64,000 bases of DNA from Olleya namhaensis. GTDB taxonomy: Bacteria; Bacteroidota; Bacteroidia; Flavobacteriales; Flavobacteriaceae. The notes beneath the pieces are model-generated. The model had not been told where the DNA came from. It was given only the letters and a program-made list of their open reading frames with translations, and made no database searches. The stretch spans positions 124,001 through 188,000 of the forward strand of contig NZ_FORM01000002.1 in assembly GCF_900114005.1 (NCBI RefSeq), given 5' to 3'. The position numbers were made by a program, and so were the translations under genes. Positions 30,560 to 39,528 of this stretch are shown here, piece by piece. The stretch's first letter is position 1. The number at the start of each line of letters is the position of its first letter.

Positions 30560-32134
30560 ATGAAAACTAATAATTTTAAAGCGTACTGTTTAGGTGGTGG
30601 ACTTGGCTCATTATCTGCAGCTGTATTCATGATTCGTGATGGCGGTATTCCTGGACATCAAATTACTGTTTTTGAAAAACTACCAACATTAGGAGGTTGC
30701 CTAGATGGTGCACGACTTGATGACGGGAGTTATTCCCTTCGTGGTGGTAGAATGCTAACCACAGATGCTTATGAATGCTTTTGGGGCTTATTTAAAGACA
30801 TCCCGTCCATTAATAATAAAGGCATGTCTGTAAAAGACGAAACGATTGCTTTTAATAAAAAACATATCGCACACTCACAAGGTCGTTTAGTAGACAAAAA
30901 CTGTCATATTGTAGATACCTCTACTATGGGTTTTGATATGCATGATAGATTAGAATTTTTAAAACTTCTTGAAGCATCAGAAGAAAAATTAGGCACCTCA
31001 AAAATCACCGATTGGTTATCTCCCGGCTTTTTTAACACTAACTTTTGGTACATGTGGCAGACCACCTTTGCTTTTGAACCTTGGCATAGTGCAGTAGAAT
31101 TTAAACGTTATCTACATCGTTTTATGAATGAGTTTCCGAGAATTAATACACTTGGTGGGGTTAAAAGAACCATTTATAATCAGTATGACTCTTTAGTGCT
31201 TCCGTTAATCGCTTGGCTTAAAGACAAAGGTGTTAATTTTGAACTAGCAACTACCGTAGATGATATAATTGTGGAAGACATAAATGGAAAAGTTACCGTT
31301 ACTTCACTTACAGTTATTAACAAAGAAGGTCCCAAACAAGTTAGTGTTAACCCTGATGACATTGTTATTTTTCAAAATGGATCTATGGTTGATGCTTCAA
31401 GTATAGGCTCTATGACACAAGCCCCAGTTAAAAAAACAAAACTAGAAAGTAAAGGATGGACACTTTGGGAAAAATTAGCAAAAGGAAGACCTGATTTTGG
31501 AAATCCAGCTCCTTTTAATAGTAGTATTCCTGAATCTTTTTGGGAATCGTTTACAGTAACATTCAAATCATCTGAGTTTTTTGATAAAATAGAAAAAATG
31601 ACAGGAAACGAAGCAGGAACCGGAGGCTTAGTAACCTTTAAAGATTCAAATTGGCTAATGTCTGTTGTGCTTTACAACCAACCGCATTTTATAGATCAAC
31701 CGGAAGACATCTATATTCTTTGGGGATATGCGTTACACGGTAACCGTGTTGGTGATTTTATACCAAAAACAATGGTAGAAAGTAACGGACAAGACATCCT
31801 TAAAGAGTTGGCTGGTCATTTTAATTTTGATGACAATGTTTTTGAAGACGCTATTTGCGTACCCTGCAGAATGCCTTATATAACCTCTATGTTTATGCCA
31901 CGTGCTTACAACGACAGACCAAAACCTGTGCCTGAAAGCTCCAAAAACTTAGCCTTCGTGAGCCAGTTTGTAGAACTTGCTGATGATGTTGTATTTACTG
32001 TAGAATATTCTGTAAGAGCTGCTCAAACAGCGGTCTATCAATTATTAAATATTGATCTGGAAATACCTAAAATTACAAAACATGATAAATCACCCAAAGT
32101 CCTTATAGATTCCTTTTTTAAAGCCATTAAATAA
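30560..32134 (+). CDS. Oleate hydratase family protein (FAD-dependent), copy C
   Basis: 524 residues. FAD motif LGGGLGSLSAAVFMIRDGG (about 11-29), signature LRGGRMLTTDAYECFWGLF at 60-78, NQYDSLVLPLIAWL, PCRMPYITSMFMPR, FVELADDVVFTVEYSVRAAQ. As in copies A and B, Met65 stands where classical enzymes have the catalytic Glu of RGGRE. It is closely related to copy B over its whole length. Monocistronic, with its own operator-promoter and a strong terminator at 32175. Predicted to hydrate cis-unsaturated fatty acids in the cytoplasm or at the membrane face, possibly as detoxification of free fatty acids. Confidence 0.93.
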   Translation: MKTNNFKAYCLGGGLGSLSAAVFMIRDGGIPGHQITVFEKLPTLGGCLDGARLDDGSYSLRGGRMLTTDAYECFWGLFKDIPSINNKGMSVKDETIAFNKKHIAHSQGRLVDKNCHIVDTSTMGFDMHDRLEFLKLLEASEEKLGTSKITDWLSPGFFNTNFWYMWQTTFAFEPWHSAVEFKRYLHRFMNEFPRINTLGGVKRTIYNQYDSLVLPLIAWLKDKGVNFELATTVDDIIVEDINGKVTVTSLTVINKEGPKQVSVNPDDIVIFQNGSMVDASSIGSMTQAPVKKTKLESKGWTLWEKLAKGRPDFGNPAPFNSSIPESFWESFTVTFKSSEFFDKIEKMTGNEAGTGGLVTFKDSNWLMSVVLYNQPHFIDQPEDIYILWGYALHGNRVGDFIPKTMVESNGQDILKELAGHFNFDDNVFEDAICVPCRMPYITSMFMPRAYNDRPKPVPESSKNLAFVSQFVELADDVVFTVEYSVRAAQTAVYQLLNIDLEIPKITKHDKSPKVLIDSFFKAIK

Positions 32135-32174
32135 AGAGTTAAGAATTAATCATCATAGACTATTGAGGATTCAA

Positions 32175-32207
32175 GAACCGAAGCATTTGCTTCGGTTTTT
32201 TATTTTT
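32175..32207 (+). terminator. Intrinsic terminator of hydratase copy C
   Basis: Stem AACCGAAGC / GCTTCGGTT with an ATTT loop, followed by TTTTATTTTT. Confidence 0.9.
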
Positions 32208-32310
32208 AAGCTATTGTGTGTTATACAGAGACAGATAATCAATCCTGATGCGCCTGAGATTATTTAATTACACTGTCAGAATAATCTAAGTTAACACAAA
32301 ACTATATAAA

Positions 32311-32343
32311 ACAAAAAAGCTTCACATTTCTGTGAAGCTTTTC
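32311..32343 (-). terminator. Intrinsic terminator of the tRNA gene
   Basis: On the minus strand AAGCTTCACA / TGTGAAGCTT with a GAAA tetraloop followed by TTTTTGTTTT, just 3' of the tRNA. Confidence 0.88.
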
Positions 32344-32347
32344 TTAG

Positions 32348-32420
<73 letters not shown>

Positions 32421-32492
32421 ATTTTAAATTCGGAACAACTAACTTAGCTTTAAACTTTCGCTTCATAATGGCGACCTAATTGTTTCGGACTG

Positions 32493-32500
32493 CAAATATA
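32493..32500 (-). promoter_or_regulatory. Promoter of tRNA-fMet, -7 element
   Basis: TATATTTG on the minus strand, a perfect TANNTTTG match, about 70 nt before the mature tRNA 5' end. Confidence 0.5.
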
Positions 32501-32540
32501 CAATCTATTTTAGATATAACAAGTCTTTTTTTTTCTTTTT

Positions 32541-32723
32541 TTACTGTTCTATATTAATAGCTTCAAAACCAACAAGTTCTAACTCTAAAAAATTTGGAGT
32601 GACCTGTATTGGATTGCAACAAACCTCGCAATCTTCCACATAAGTCTGTTTTGTAACGCTTGGATCAAGTAGCATAGAAACCTCTTCCCAGCAATAAGGG
32701 CATTGAAAATAATGTTCGTACAT
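32541..32723 (-). CDS. CPXCG-motif cysteine-rich small protein
   Basis: 60 residues. Two Cys pairs, CPYC at about residues 8-11 and CEVCC at about 32-36, form a likely zinc ribbon; MYEHYFQCPYCWEEVSMLLD is typical of the CPXCG family. Function unknown; small zinc-ribbon proteins of this family are widespread. It stands alone between the tRNA and the LRR gene. Confidence 0.85.
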   Translation of the reverse strand: MYEHYFQCPYCWEEVSMLLDPSVTKQTYVEDCEVCCNPIQVTPNFLELELVGFEAINIEQ

Positions 32724-32745
32724 AATTTACTTTTTACCAAAAATA

Positions 32746-32774
32746 AAAATAGTCAACCAAAGGCTGACTATTTT
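32746..32774 (-). terminator. Terminator after the LRR gene
   Basis: AAAATAGTCA / TGACTATTTT with a 9-nt loop just past the LRR stop codon; T-tract on the minus strand. Confidence 0.8.
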
Positions 32775-32794
32775 AAATATATCTTTAACATATA

Positions 32795-33622
32795 TTATTC
32801 CTCGATACGCTGACTGCTAGCTAATACTTCTGTATCTTCTAAGTATAAGGACATTTTATTTGGAGCGTCACCTACAACGGTAACGTAATCGTTATTTAAT
32901 TCGTTATCACTAACCATAACTAATTTAAGGTTTGCTAATTGAGATAATTCAAATGGCAATGTCCCAGATAAGTTATTACTAGATAAAACTAACTCTTCAA
33001 GATTTACTAGATCTGCGATACTTTCTGGAATCTGACCTTCTAACTGGTTATCTAAAAGACTTAATTTTTTAAGGGATTTTAAACTGTTAATATTAAAAGG
33101 GATATTTCCTGTTAAATAATTACTACCTAATTCTAGGCTTTGTAATTTAATTAAGTTAGTTATTGACTCAGGAATTGTTCCTGTAAACTTGTTACTATAT
33201 AATGCTAAAAACTCTAAGTTAGATAAGTTACCTATCCAAGCTGGAATTTCACCTTCAAATTGGTTTAAAAACAATTGTAAAGACAATAAGTTTTGCATTG
33301 CAGAAATAGATTCTGGTAAATCTCCTTTAAGCTTATTAAAGCTAAGGTTTAAAACTTCAAGGTTACTTAATTGACCGATCTCTGTTGGCACTACCCCTTG
33401 TAAGTTATTAAATGATAAATTTAATCCTATTACTTTAGAATCTAAAACCGTTACACCATGCCAAGTATCTATTGACGCGTCAAGATCCCAAGTAGTATTC
33501 CACTCTGCTCCATTTGTGTTATTATATAAAGCGATCAAAGCTTCTTTTTCTGAATTAGATACACCTGCGAAAGATACACAAGCAAAAAGAAACATCAGTA
33601 AAGTTAGTTTTATCGTTTTCAT
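32795..33622 (-). CDS. Exported leucine-rich-repeat protein
   Basis: 275 residues from MKTIKLTLLMFLFACVSFAG, a clear signal peptide. A longer frame to 33712 starts upstream of the predicted promoter (perfect TATATTTG near 33649-33656, +1 about 33644) and is rejected. After an N-terminal cap (ALIALYNNTNGAEWNTTWD, the LRRNT-like motif of plant-type LRR proteins) come about seven LRRs of the L.NLE.L.L..N.L.G.IP type. Such repeats usually bind proteins or glycans. There is no T9SS sorting domain, so it is probably periplasmic or surface-attached by other means. Ligand unknown. Confidence 0.85.
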   Translation of the reverse strand: MKTIKLTLLMFLFACVSFAGVSNSEKEALIALYNNTNGAEWNTTWDLDASIDTWHGVTVLDSKVIGLNLSFNNLQGVVPTEIGQLSNLEVLNLSFNKLKGDLPESISAMQNLLSLQLFLNQFEGEIPAWIGNLSNLEFLALYSNKFTGTIPESITNLIKLQSLELGSNYLTGNIPFNINSLKSLKKLSLLDNQLEGQIPESIADLVNLEELVLSSNNLSGTLPFELSQLANLKLVMVSDNELNNDYVTVVGDAPNKMSLYLEDTEVLASSQRIEE

Positions 33623-33808
33623 AGTTACGTTTTTAAGATTAACTGCAACAAATATAGGACGAAAGGAGACTAAAAACAAAATAATTCGATTAAGTGCAAT
33701 AAAAATTAACATTTAACTTAATTAATGATGTATTTAAACGAAAAACACTAAAACAATATAAAATCATTCTAGTGTTGTCGATAAAATACTATGCTAATAT
33801 ACAGCAAT

Positions 33809-35125
33809 TTAGAACTCTACATTAAGTAATTCTCCACTTAATTGTAATAAACTAAGCTCTGCTAACTTGGCTTGATACTTGGCTTGATTTCTACTTAATT
33901 CTGCATTTAGTAAATTAAGTTGTGCCTGTCTAAATTCGATTGAATTGACTTGACCAATTTTAAATTTTTCTTGTGTACGTTCAAAATTACTTTGAGACGT
34001 TATTATATTCTGTTCTTGAATATTAAAGATATTTAACTTGTTTTCAAAGTCTTCCCATGCATTCTCAAAATCACGTGTAATGCCAATTAAAATATTTTCT
34101 TTCTCAAGTTTTTGAGTCTCTAAATTAACCTTAGCATTTTTAACGCTAGTTATTGTACTACCACCATCAAACAAATTCCAACTTAAACTCAAACCTCCAG
34201 ACAATCCTGTGTTTGTACTTACTGCGACAAAAGACGCTGCATTGTTATTGTTTTTATTCCAACCATAAGTCCCATTTAATCCTACTGTTGGCAAATAACC
34301 AGACTTACTAGATTTGATACTTAATTGACTTATAGCAATATTTTTCTCTGATTGTAGCAATGCCACATTTCGTGTTTTAGCTTTATCAAACAAGCTATCC
34401 TTTTTAAATTGAAGTGTAAAATCAACAGCTGTGCTTACTGAAAAGTCATAACTTAACGCATTACCTAATACCACATTTAAATCACGTTTAGCATTTTTTA
34501 AACTCTGATAAGATGAAATAATATTTATACTATCATTATTAATATCTACTTCTGCATTCAACACTCCAAGTTTTGTGTTTTGACCGTAATCAAATTGATA
34601 CTGTGCGCGTACCAATCTATCTTTAGACACTTCTAAAGTTTCTCTTAACGCCTCTAAATTCTCCGATAACTGTGCTACTGAATAATATACAGAAAACAGC
34701 TGAATTACTGTGTTTTCGATAGTTTCTCTAGCCTGCAATTCTGACAATTGGTATTGTTCTTTAAGACTTTTATAATTATAACGTCTACCCAATCCATCAA
34801 AAAGTGTATAATTTAAACTCAAAGATGCATTATAACGATCACTTTCTGCACCATTTAAAACAGTTGATGTTCCGTTAGAAAACTCAGCTTCCGTATTATC
34901 TAAATTATAAGTTGCACCCGCACTTCCTGTAAGTGTTGGTAAATATCCCGAATTTAAAATACTAGTATTATTATCGGCAACTTCTACTGCATTTGCAGCG
35001 ATCTTAATACCGTAGTTATTCTCTAAAGCTAATTTAACAGCTTCTGCCTGTGTTAAAACAGTTTGTGCCTTAACAATTGAAGCACAACAAAATATTGCTA
35101 TAACTACACTATATTTAATGTTCAT
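33809..35125 (-). CDS. TolC-family outer membrane efflux protein
   Basis: 438 residues from the start at MNIKYSVVIAIFCCASIVKAQ, which gives a proper signal peptide; a longer frame to 35158 adds 11 residues. OEP repeats are seen as long helices (LTQAEAVKLALENNYGIKIA near the N-terminus, KIGQVNSIEFRQAQLNLLNA near the C-terminus). It forms the outer-membrane channel of the RND pump encoded just upstream; the two genes overlap by about 11 bp. Third gene of the adaptor-pump-channel operon. Confidence 0.92.
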   Translation of the reverse strand: MNIKYSVVIAIFCCASIVKAQTVLTQAEAVKLALENNYGIKIAANAVEVADNNTSILNSGYLPTLTGSAGATYNLDNTEAEFSNGTSTVLNGAESDRYNASLSLNYTLFDGLGRRYNYKSLKEQYQLSELQARETIENTVIQLFSVYYSVAQLSENLEALRETLEVSKDRLVRAQYQFDYGQNTKLGVLNAEVDINNDSINIISSYQSLKNAKRDLNVVLGNALSYDFSVSTAVDFTLQFKKDSLFDKAKTRNVALLQSEKNIAISQLSIKSSKSGYLPTVGLNGTYGWNKNNNNAASFVAVSTNTGLSGGLSLSWNLFDGGSTITSVKNAKVNLETQKLEKENILIGITRDFENAWEDFENKLNIFNIQEQNIITSQSNFERTQEKFKIGQVNSIEFRQAQLNLLNAELSRNQAKYQAKLAELSLLQLSGELLNVEF

Positions 35126-38100
35126 TTTCTTCATTTTGTTCTTTAATAGCACGTTCAACTTCTTCTTTAGTTACTTCCTTACCTGTAAATAACCACTTTA
35201 CTTTCTGCTTTATAGTATTACTAAAAGACAAAAATAAAGGCAACACTAATAGCGTCAAAATAGTGGCATAAGCAATACCAAAAGAGATAGAAATAGCCAT
35301 TGGTTTTAAAAATTGTGCTTGTCTACTCTTTTCTAATAATAAAGGTGCTAAACCGGCAATAGTAGTTAAAGAAGTTAAAAATATAGCTCTAAATCTAGAT
35401 TTACCAGCTTCAGACAAAGCCAAATCAAAGGTCATACCTTCCTTTAAATTAGTATTAAACTTACCTATTAATACCAACCCGTCATTAACCATAATACCAA
35501 TTAATGCTATTATACCTAATAATGATAAAATGTTTACAGGAAATCCTAATAACCAATGTCCCCATGCAACTGCGGTTAAACTAAAAGGTACTAACAATAA
35601 TAATAAGATAGGTTGACTATAACTTCTAAAAGTAAAAGCTATCGTGATGTATATTAATAATAATATTGGTATTCCTGCTTTGCTTAAAGAATTTACTAAC
35701 TTCTCTTTTTCACGGTTTTGACCTTCAAATGATGCCGTGATAGTCGGGTATTTTGCTTGTAAATTAGGCAGAAATGTTGTTTTAATATCATCTAAAATAT
35801 CTGTATTACTTGTACTAGGATCTTTTAAATCTGCAGACACTCTAATTTCTCTTAGTCCTTCTAAGTGATTAATGGCAACATCTCCTCTAACAATAGAGTA
35901 ATTAGCAATATCCTTTAAATTAACACGCTCTCCGATGGGTGTTAAAATTCTCATATCATCTAAATCGTTGATTGAGTTACGGTTTGGTCTATCATATCGT
36001 ACCCAAACTCTAATCTCATCTTGTCCACGTTGAAAACGTTGTGCTTGCGAACCAAAAAACCCAGAACGCACCTGAGCCATAACAGTACGTAAGTCTAGCC
36101 CTAAAAGGTAAGCGCTTTCTTTAAGCTGTAATCGGATTTCTTTTATACCTGCAGGATCATTATCCTCGATATCTTTTAGCAACGGATTAGATTCTAAGTA
36201 TTGCTTTAATTCTAATTTGGACGCTTTAAGTTCGTCAATATTATTTCCTAATAATGACACTGATACAGGACTACCACCAAAGTTTCCTCCTGAACCAAAA
36301 ATTAAACGCTCCGTTCCAATCACAGGACCAACCAACTCTCTTAATCTATTGGCAACCATAGAAGACTTTATCGCATCAGGACGTTCTTCTCCTGGCAACA
36401 TATTTAATCTAAGTGATGCACTAGAACTACTATTAATTGTTAGGATTGTATTTTCGAATAATTTTTTTCCTGTTCCTTTTAAATATTTATCACTCAATTC
36501 TTCATTAACAATAAATGATTTTTCTTCAATTAAAGAAATAATAGAATCCGTTACTTTTACATTAGTTCCATTAGGCATTTCTAATGTAATAGACACACGG
36601 TCACTAGCTACACTTGGGAACAAAGTAACACCAATAACACCACCACCCATTGCTCCAAAGGTTAAAACCAAAAGCGCAACAAAAATCCCAACAGACAATA
36701 TCTTAAATTGTAGAACAAAATCTAATGTTGGAGAATAGATACGGTCTCTTAAAAAAGACATTAACCTATCTCCCGCTCTATTTATAAATCTCATCTTAGC
36801 AAAAAACTGCTTTATTTTAGAAGGATTTTCTTCTTCTACAGGAGGTCTTAATGCTTTAGAATGTGCTAAGTGAGCAGGTAATATAATTAATGCTTCTACA
36901 AGAGACACTACCAATGTTAATATAACAATGACGGAGACCTCACTAAAAAACTCTCCAATACGACTATCTAAAAATAAAAATAAAGAAAAGGCTAATAAGG
37001 TTGTTATAATAGCCGAAACCACAGGAGGAATAACTTCCATTGTTCCATCAATTGCTGCTTGCTTTGGCGACTTTCCTTTTTCGTAATGTTGGTAAATATT
37101 CTCGGCAATAACAATACCATCATCAACCAAAATACCAATAACAATAATCATCCCGAATAAAGACAACACATTAATGGTAACATCAAATTGTCCTGCAAAA
37201 ATAAACATCCCTAAAAATGATATTGGCAATCCAAAAGCTACCCAAAATGCTAAACGCATGTTAAGGAAAAGGGATAAAAACACCAACACTAAAATCATCC
37301 CAACAATAGCATTCTCCGTTAATAAATCGGTACGTTGGTTTAAGGTTATTGATAAATCACGTACAACATTTAACTGCGCATTATTATGTTTTTGATTATA
37401 CGTTTCTATGTAGGCTTTTACTTTTTCTGCTGAAGAAATTAAATCTTCATTATTTGTACTAGTAACAGAAATGTTAACTGCCAATTGCTGATTAAAGTAG
37501 GTCGCATTTGGTGTTTCAGAAAAACGGTCTCTAATAATAGTAACATCCTTCAAACGAATCACTTTTCCGTCTGCCGAAGCTTTTACAATAATATTAGACA
37601 TCTCGTCTCCGTAGTACTCCTTATTATTGGCTCTAATTAAATACTCTTCAGCATCTGTTTTAATAGTTCCTCCAGTCACTAATATATTTGAAGCACTAAC
37701 CGCATTTGCAACATCTGCAAAAGTCAAATTATAAGCTAGTAAATTACCTTCGTTAACTGCAATTTCAATTTCTTCTTGAGGATAACCAGAAACGTCTATC
37801 TGAGAGACACCATCAATAGCACGTAAATCGTTTTCAACTTGACGCCCTAATTGTTTTAATGTTGCTAACGGGATGTCTTTTCCGCTTAAAGCGAAAGAAA
37901 TAGTTTCCCTAACCGCTTCCTGCTTGGACACAACCAGAGGCTCCATTCCTGACGGAAACGTTGGGACTCTGTCTACTGCATTCTTTACTTCCAATAGCAT
38001 GAAATCTAGATTTTCATCTTTCTCAATCTCTACTGTAATGGTTCCACTATTTTCTCGTGATACTGAAGTCACACGGTCTACACCTTTTAATCCTTTTAAA

Positions 38101-38312
38101 TTTTCTTCTATTTGAAGTACAATACCTTCTTCAATTTCTTGAGGAGAAGCTCCAGGATAAGCAATACTAACATTGATTATCTTAGATTCTGTTAATGGAA
38201 AATACGAAGATTTTAAAGACAAATATCCAAGAATACCAAACACAGCAAATGCAAAAATAAATACATTAACTGCTACATGGTACTTGATAAAATAAGTTAT
38301 TACTTTTCTCAT
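35115..38312 (-). CDS. RND efflux pump inner-membrane subunit (AcrB/MMPL type)
   Basis: 1065 residues, two repeats of one TM helix plus a large periplasmic domain and five more TM helices. Signature pieces: YPGASPQEIEEGIVLQIEE near 50, VVIGILVDDGIVIAENIY-type motif around 397 with the paired Asp of the proton relay, and IGIMVNDGLVLIGKFN in the second half. HAE-1-like pump that exports hydrophobic compounds using the proton gradient. It overlaps the adaptor gene by one base and the TolC gene by about 11 bp, so the operon is translationally coupled. Substrate unknown. Confidence 0.95.
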   Translation of the reverse strand: MRKVITYFIKYHVAVNVFIFAFAVFGILGYLSLKSSYFPLTESKIINVSIAYPGASPQEIEEGIVLQIEENLKGLKGVDRVTSVSRENSGTITVEIEKDENLDFMLLEVKNAVDRVPTFPSGMEPLVVSKQEAVRETISFALSGKDIPLATLKQLGRQVENDLRAIDGVSQIDVSGYPQEEIEIAVNEGNLLAYNLTFADVANAVSASNILVTGGTIKTDAEEYLIRANNKEYYGDEMSNIIVKASADGKVIRLKDVTIIRDRFSETPNATYFNQQLAVNISVTSTNNEDLISSAEKVKAYIETYNQKHNNAQLNVVRDLSITLNQRTDLLTENAIVGMILVLVFLSLFLNMRLAFWVAFGLPISFLGMFIFAGQFDVTINVLSLFGMIIVIGILVDDGIVIAENIYQHYEKGKSPKQAAIDGTMEVIPPVVSAIITTLLAFSLFLFLDSRIGEFFSEVSVIVILTLVVSLVEALIILPAHLAHSKALRPPVEEENPSKIKQFFAKMRFINRAGDRLMSFLRDRIYSPTLDFVLQFKILSVGIFVALLVLTFGAMGGGVIGVTLFPSVASDRVSITLEMPNGTNVKVTDSIISLIEEKSFIVNEELSDKYLKGTGKKLFENTILTINSSSSASLRLNMLPGEERPDAIKSSMVANRLRELVGPVIGTERLIFGSGGNFGGSPVSVSLLGNNIDELKASKLELKQYLESNPLLKDIEDNDPAGIKEIRLQLKESAYLLGLDLRTVMAQVRSGFFGSQAQRFQRGQDEIRVWVRYDRPNRNSINDLDDMRILTPIGERVNLKDIANYSIVRGDVAINHLEGLREIRVSADLKDPSTSNTDILDDIKTTFLPNLQAKYPTITASFEGQNREKEKLVNSLSKAGIPILLLIYITIAFTFRSYSQPILLLLLVPFSLTAVAWGHWLLGFPVNILSLLGIIALIGIMVNDGLVLIGKFNTNLKEGMTFDLALSEAGKSRFRAIFLTSLTTIAGLAPLLLEKSRQAQFLKPMAISISFGIAYATILTLLVLPLFLSFSNTIKQKVKWLFTGKEVTKEEVERAIKEQNEENEH

Positions 38313-39448
38313 TATTCCGCGCTATTGTTAGATTTAGATTGCTCTACAAATGGCTGAACTAACATACCTGAATAAGCACCTGGCACTGGTCTTTTTAAAA
38401 TAACAGTTCCGTTTGGAATATCTTTTAAAACTACTTTAGTATCTGAGAAATGAATCGCCTTTGCCGGAATCATATCTAACAAGCTGTCTCTAACTACAAA
38501 TATTTCTTGATTATCCGTTAATAGGTTTCTGTCAATCTCAATTGCATTTTCAATACTTTTAGCATTTAAACTAGCTTCTAAATACATACCTTCTTTTAGG
38601 TTAGCATCCTTTACTTCAATAAAAGCAGTAATGGTTTGCGTAGTTGCATCAATACTTCCGTTTACACGTGAGACTTTACCCGTATAAGTTTCTGTTTTAT
38701 CTAAATTAGTTAAACTAACACTTTCGCCTGCTTTTAAAATATTAGCAAAACTTTTACTAATAGCAACCTCCATCTCATAGACAGAAGGATTAATAAACTC
38801 TCCTAATTTTTGTCCACTTCTAATTAAAGAGCCTTCCGTTACCAAAGCTTCTGTTAAGATCCCTGAAAAAGGAGCAGAAATAGTGTACTTAGATAAACGT
38901 TGTTCTAGATTTTTTACATTGTAATAATTGGTAACAATACCACGACCAGTAATAAAATAGTTTTCTTTATCAGAAGTCATTTCTGGTAACTTTGGTGTGG
39001 TTTTATTTAAGTCGAAACCACTTAAGTAAGATTGCCATTTTTGAAACACATCTGGAAAATCCAAACGTAAATCAGGCATTATAGCTGCTATAGAATTATA
39101 TAAATTACTTTTTGAAGATTGTACACTGGCATAATACTCTGATGCATCCACACGAATTAAAGTCTGTCCTTGACGATAATTTTGACCAGGTTTAAATAGG
39201 TAACTACCACTTCTAAATATCCCTTGTACTTCAGAATATAACTCTACACGTTGCTTTGCGGTAAGATTACCATTTGATGCTATAACAATAGGAACTGTTG
39301 TATTTTGAACAGTATCTGTAAACACTGTTTTTATAACTTTAGAAGCTACTGGTTTAGGTTTCTTTTTATTTGCTATTAAATTTTGAGCAATATAAAAGGA
39401 AGCAATAATAAATAAAACACCTAAAATAGATAGTATAATTTTGCGCAT
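38312..39448 (-). CDS. RND periplasmic adaptor (HlyD/MFP) subunit
   Basis: 378 residues. N-terminal membrane anchor (IILSILGVLFIIASFYIAQ, about 3-21), a lipoyl-like half (GNLTAKQRVELYSEVQG, LIRVDASEYYASVQSSKSNL), then YTISAPFSGILTEALVTEGS and a beta-barrel/membrane-proximal part. First gene of the adaptor-pump-channel operon. A perfect TAATTTTG at 39474-39481 predicts a 21-nt leader. Confidence 0.93.
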   Translation of the reverse strand: MRKIILSILGVLFIIASFYIAQNLIANKKKPKPVASKVIKTVFTDTVQNTTVPIVIASNGNLTAKQRVELYSEVQGIFRSGSYLFKPGQNYRQGQTLIRVDASEYYASVQSSKSNLYNSIAAIMPDLRLDFPDVFQKWQSYLSGFDLNKTTPKLPEMTSDKENYFITGRGIVTNYYNVKNLEQRLSKYTISAPFSGILTEALVTEGSLIRSGQKLGEFINPSVYEMEVAISKSFANILKAGESVSLTNLDKTETYTGKVSRVNGSIDATTQTITAFIEVKDANLKEGMYLEASLNAKSIENAIEIDRNLLTDNQEIFVVRDSLLDMIPAKAIHFSDTKVVLKDIPNGTVILKRPVPGAYSGMLVQPFVEQSKSNNSAE

Positions 39449-39473
39449 GAACTTGGTTTTGATAGTATGACCG

Positions 39474-39481
39474 CAAAATTA
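39474..39481 (-). promoter_or_regulatory. RND operon promoter, -7 element
   Basis: TAATTTTG on the minus strand, perfect TANNTTTG; predicted +1 about 39469. Confidence 0.55.
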
Positions 39482-39528
39482 GACTTTAGTTTAGAGGGTA
39501 AACGTTAAAAAAAACCTAAAAGAACCGA

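Noticed and set aside
33623-33712. Longer N-terminus of the LRR protein
   Set aside because: It begins upstream of the predicted promoter and would bury the signal peptide.
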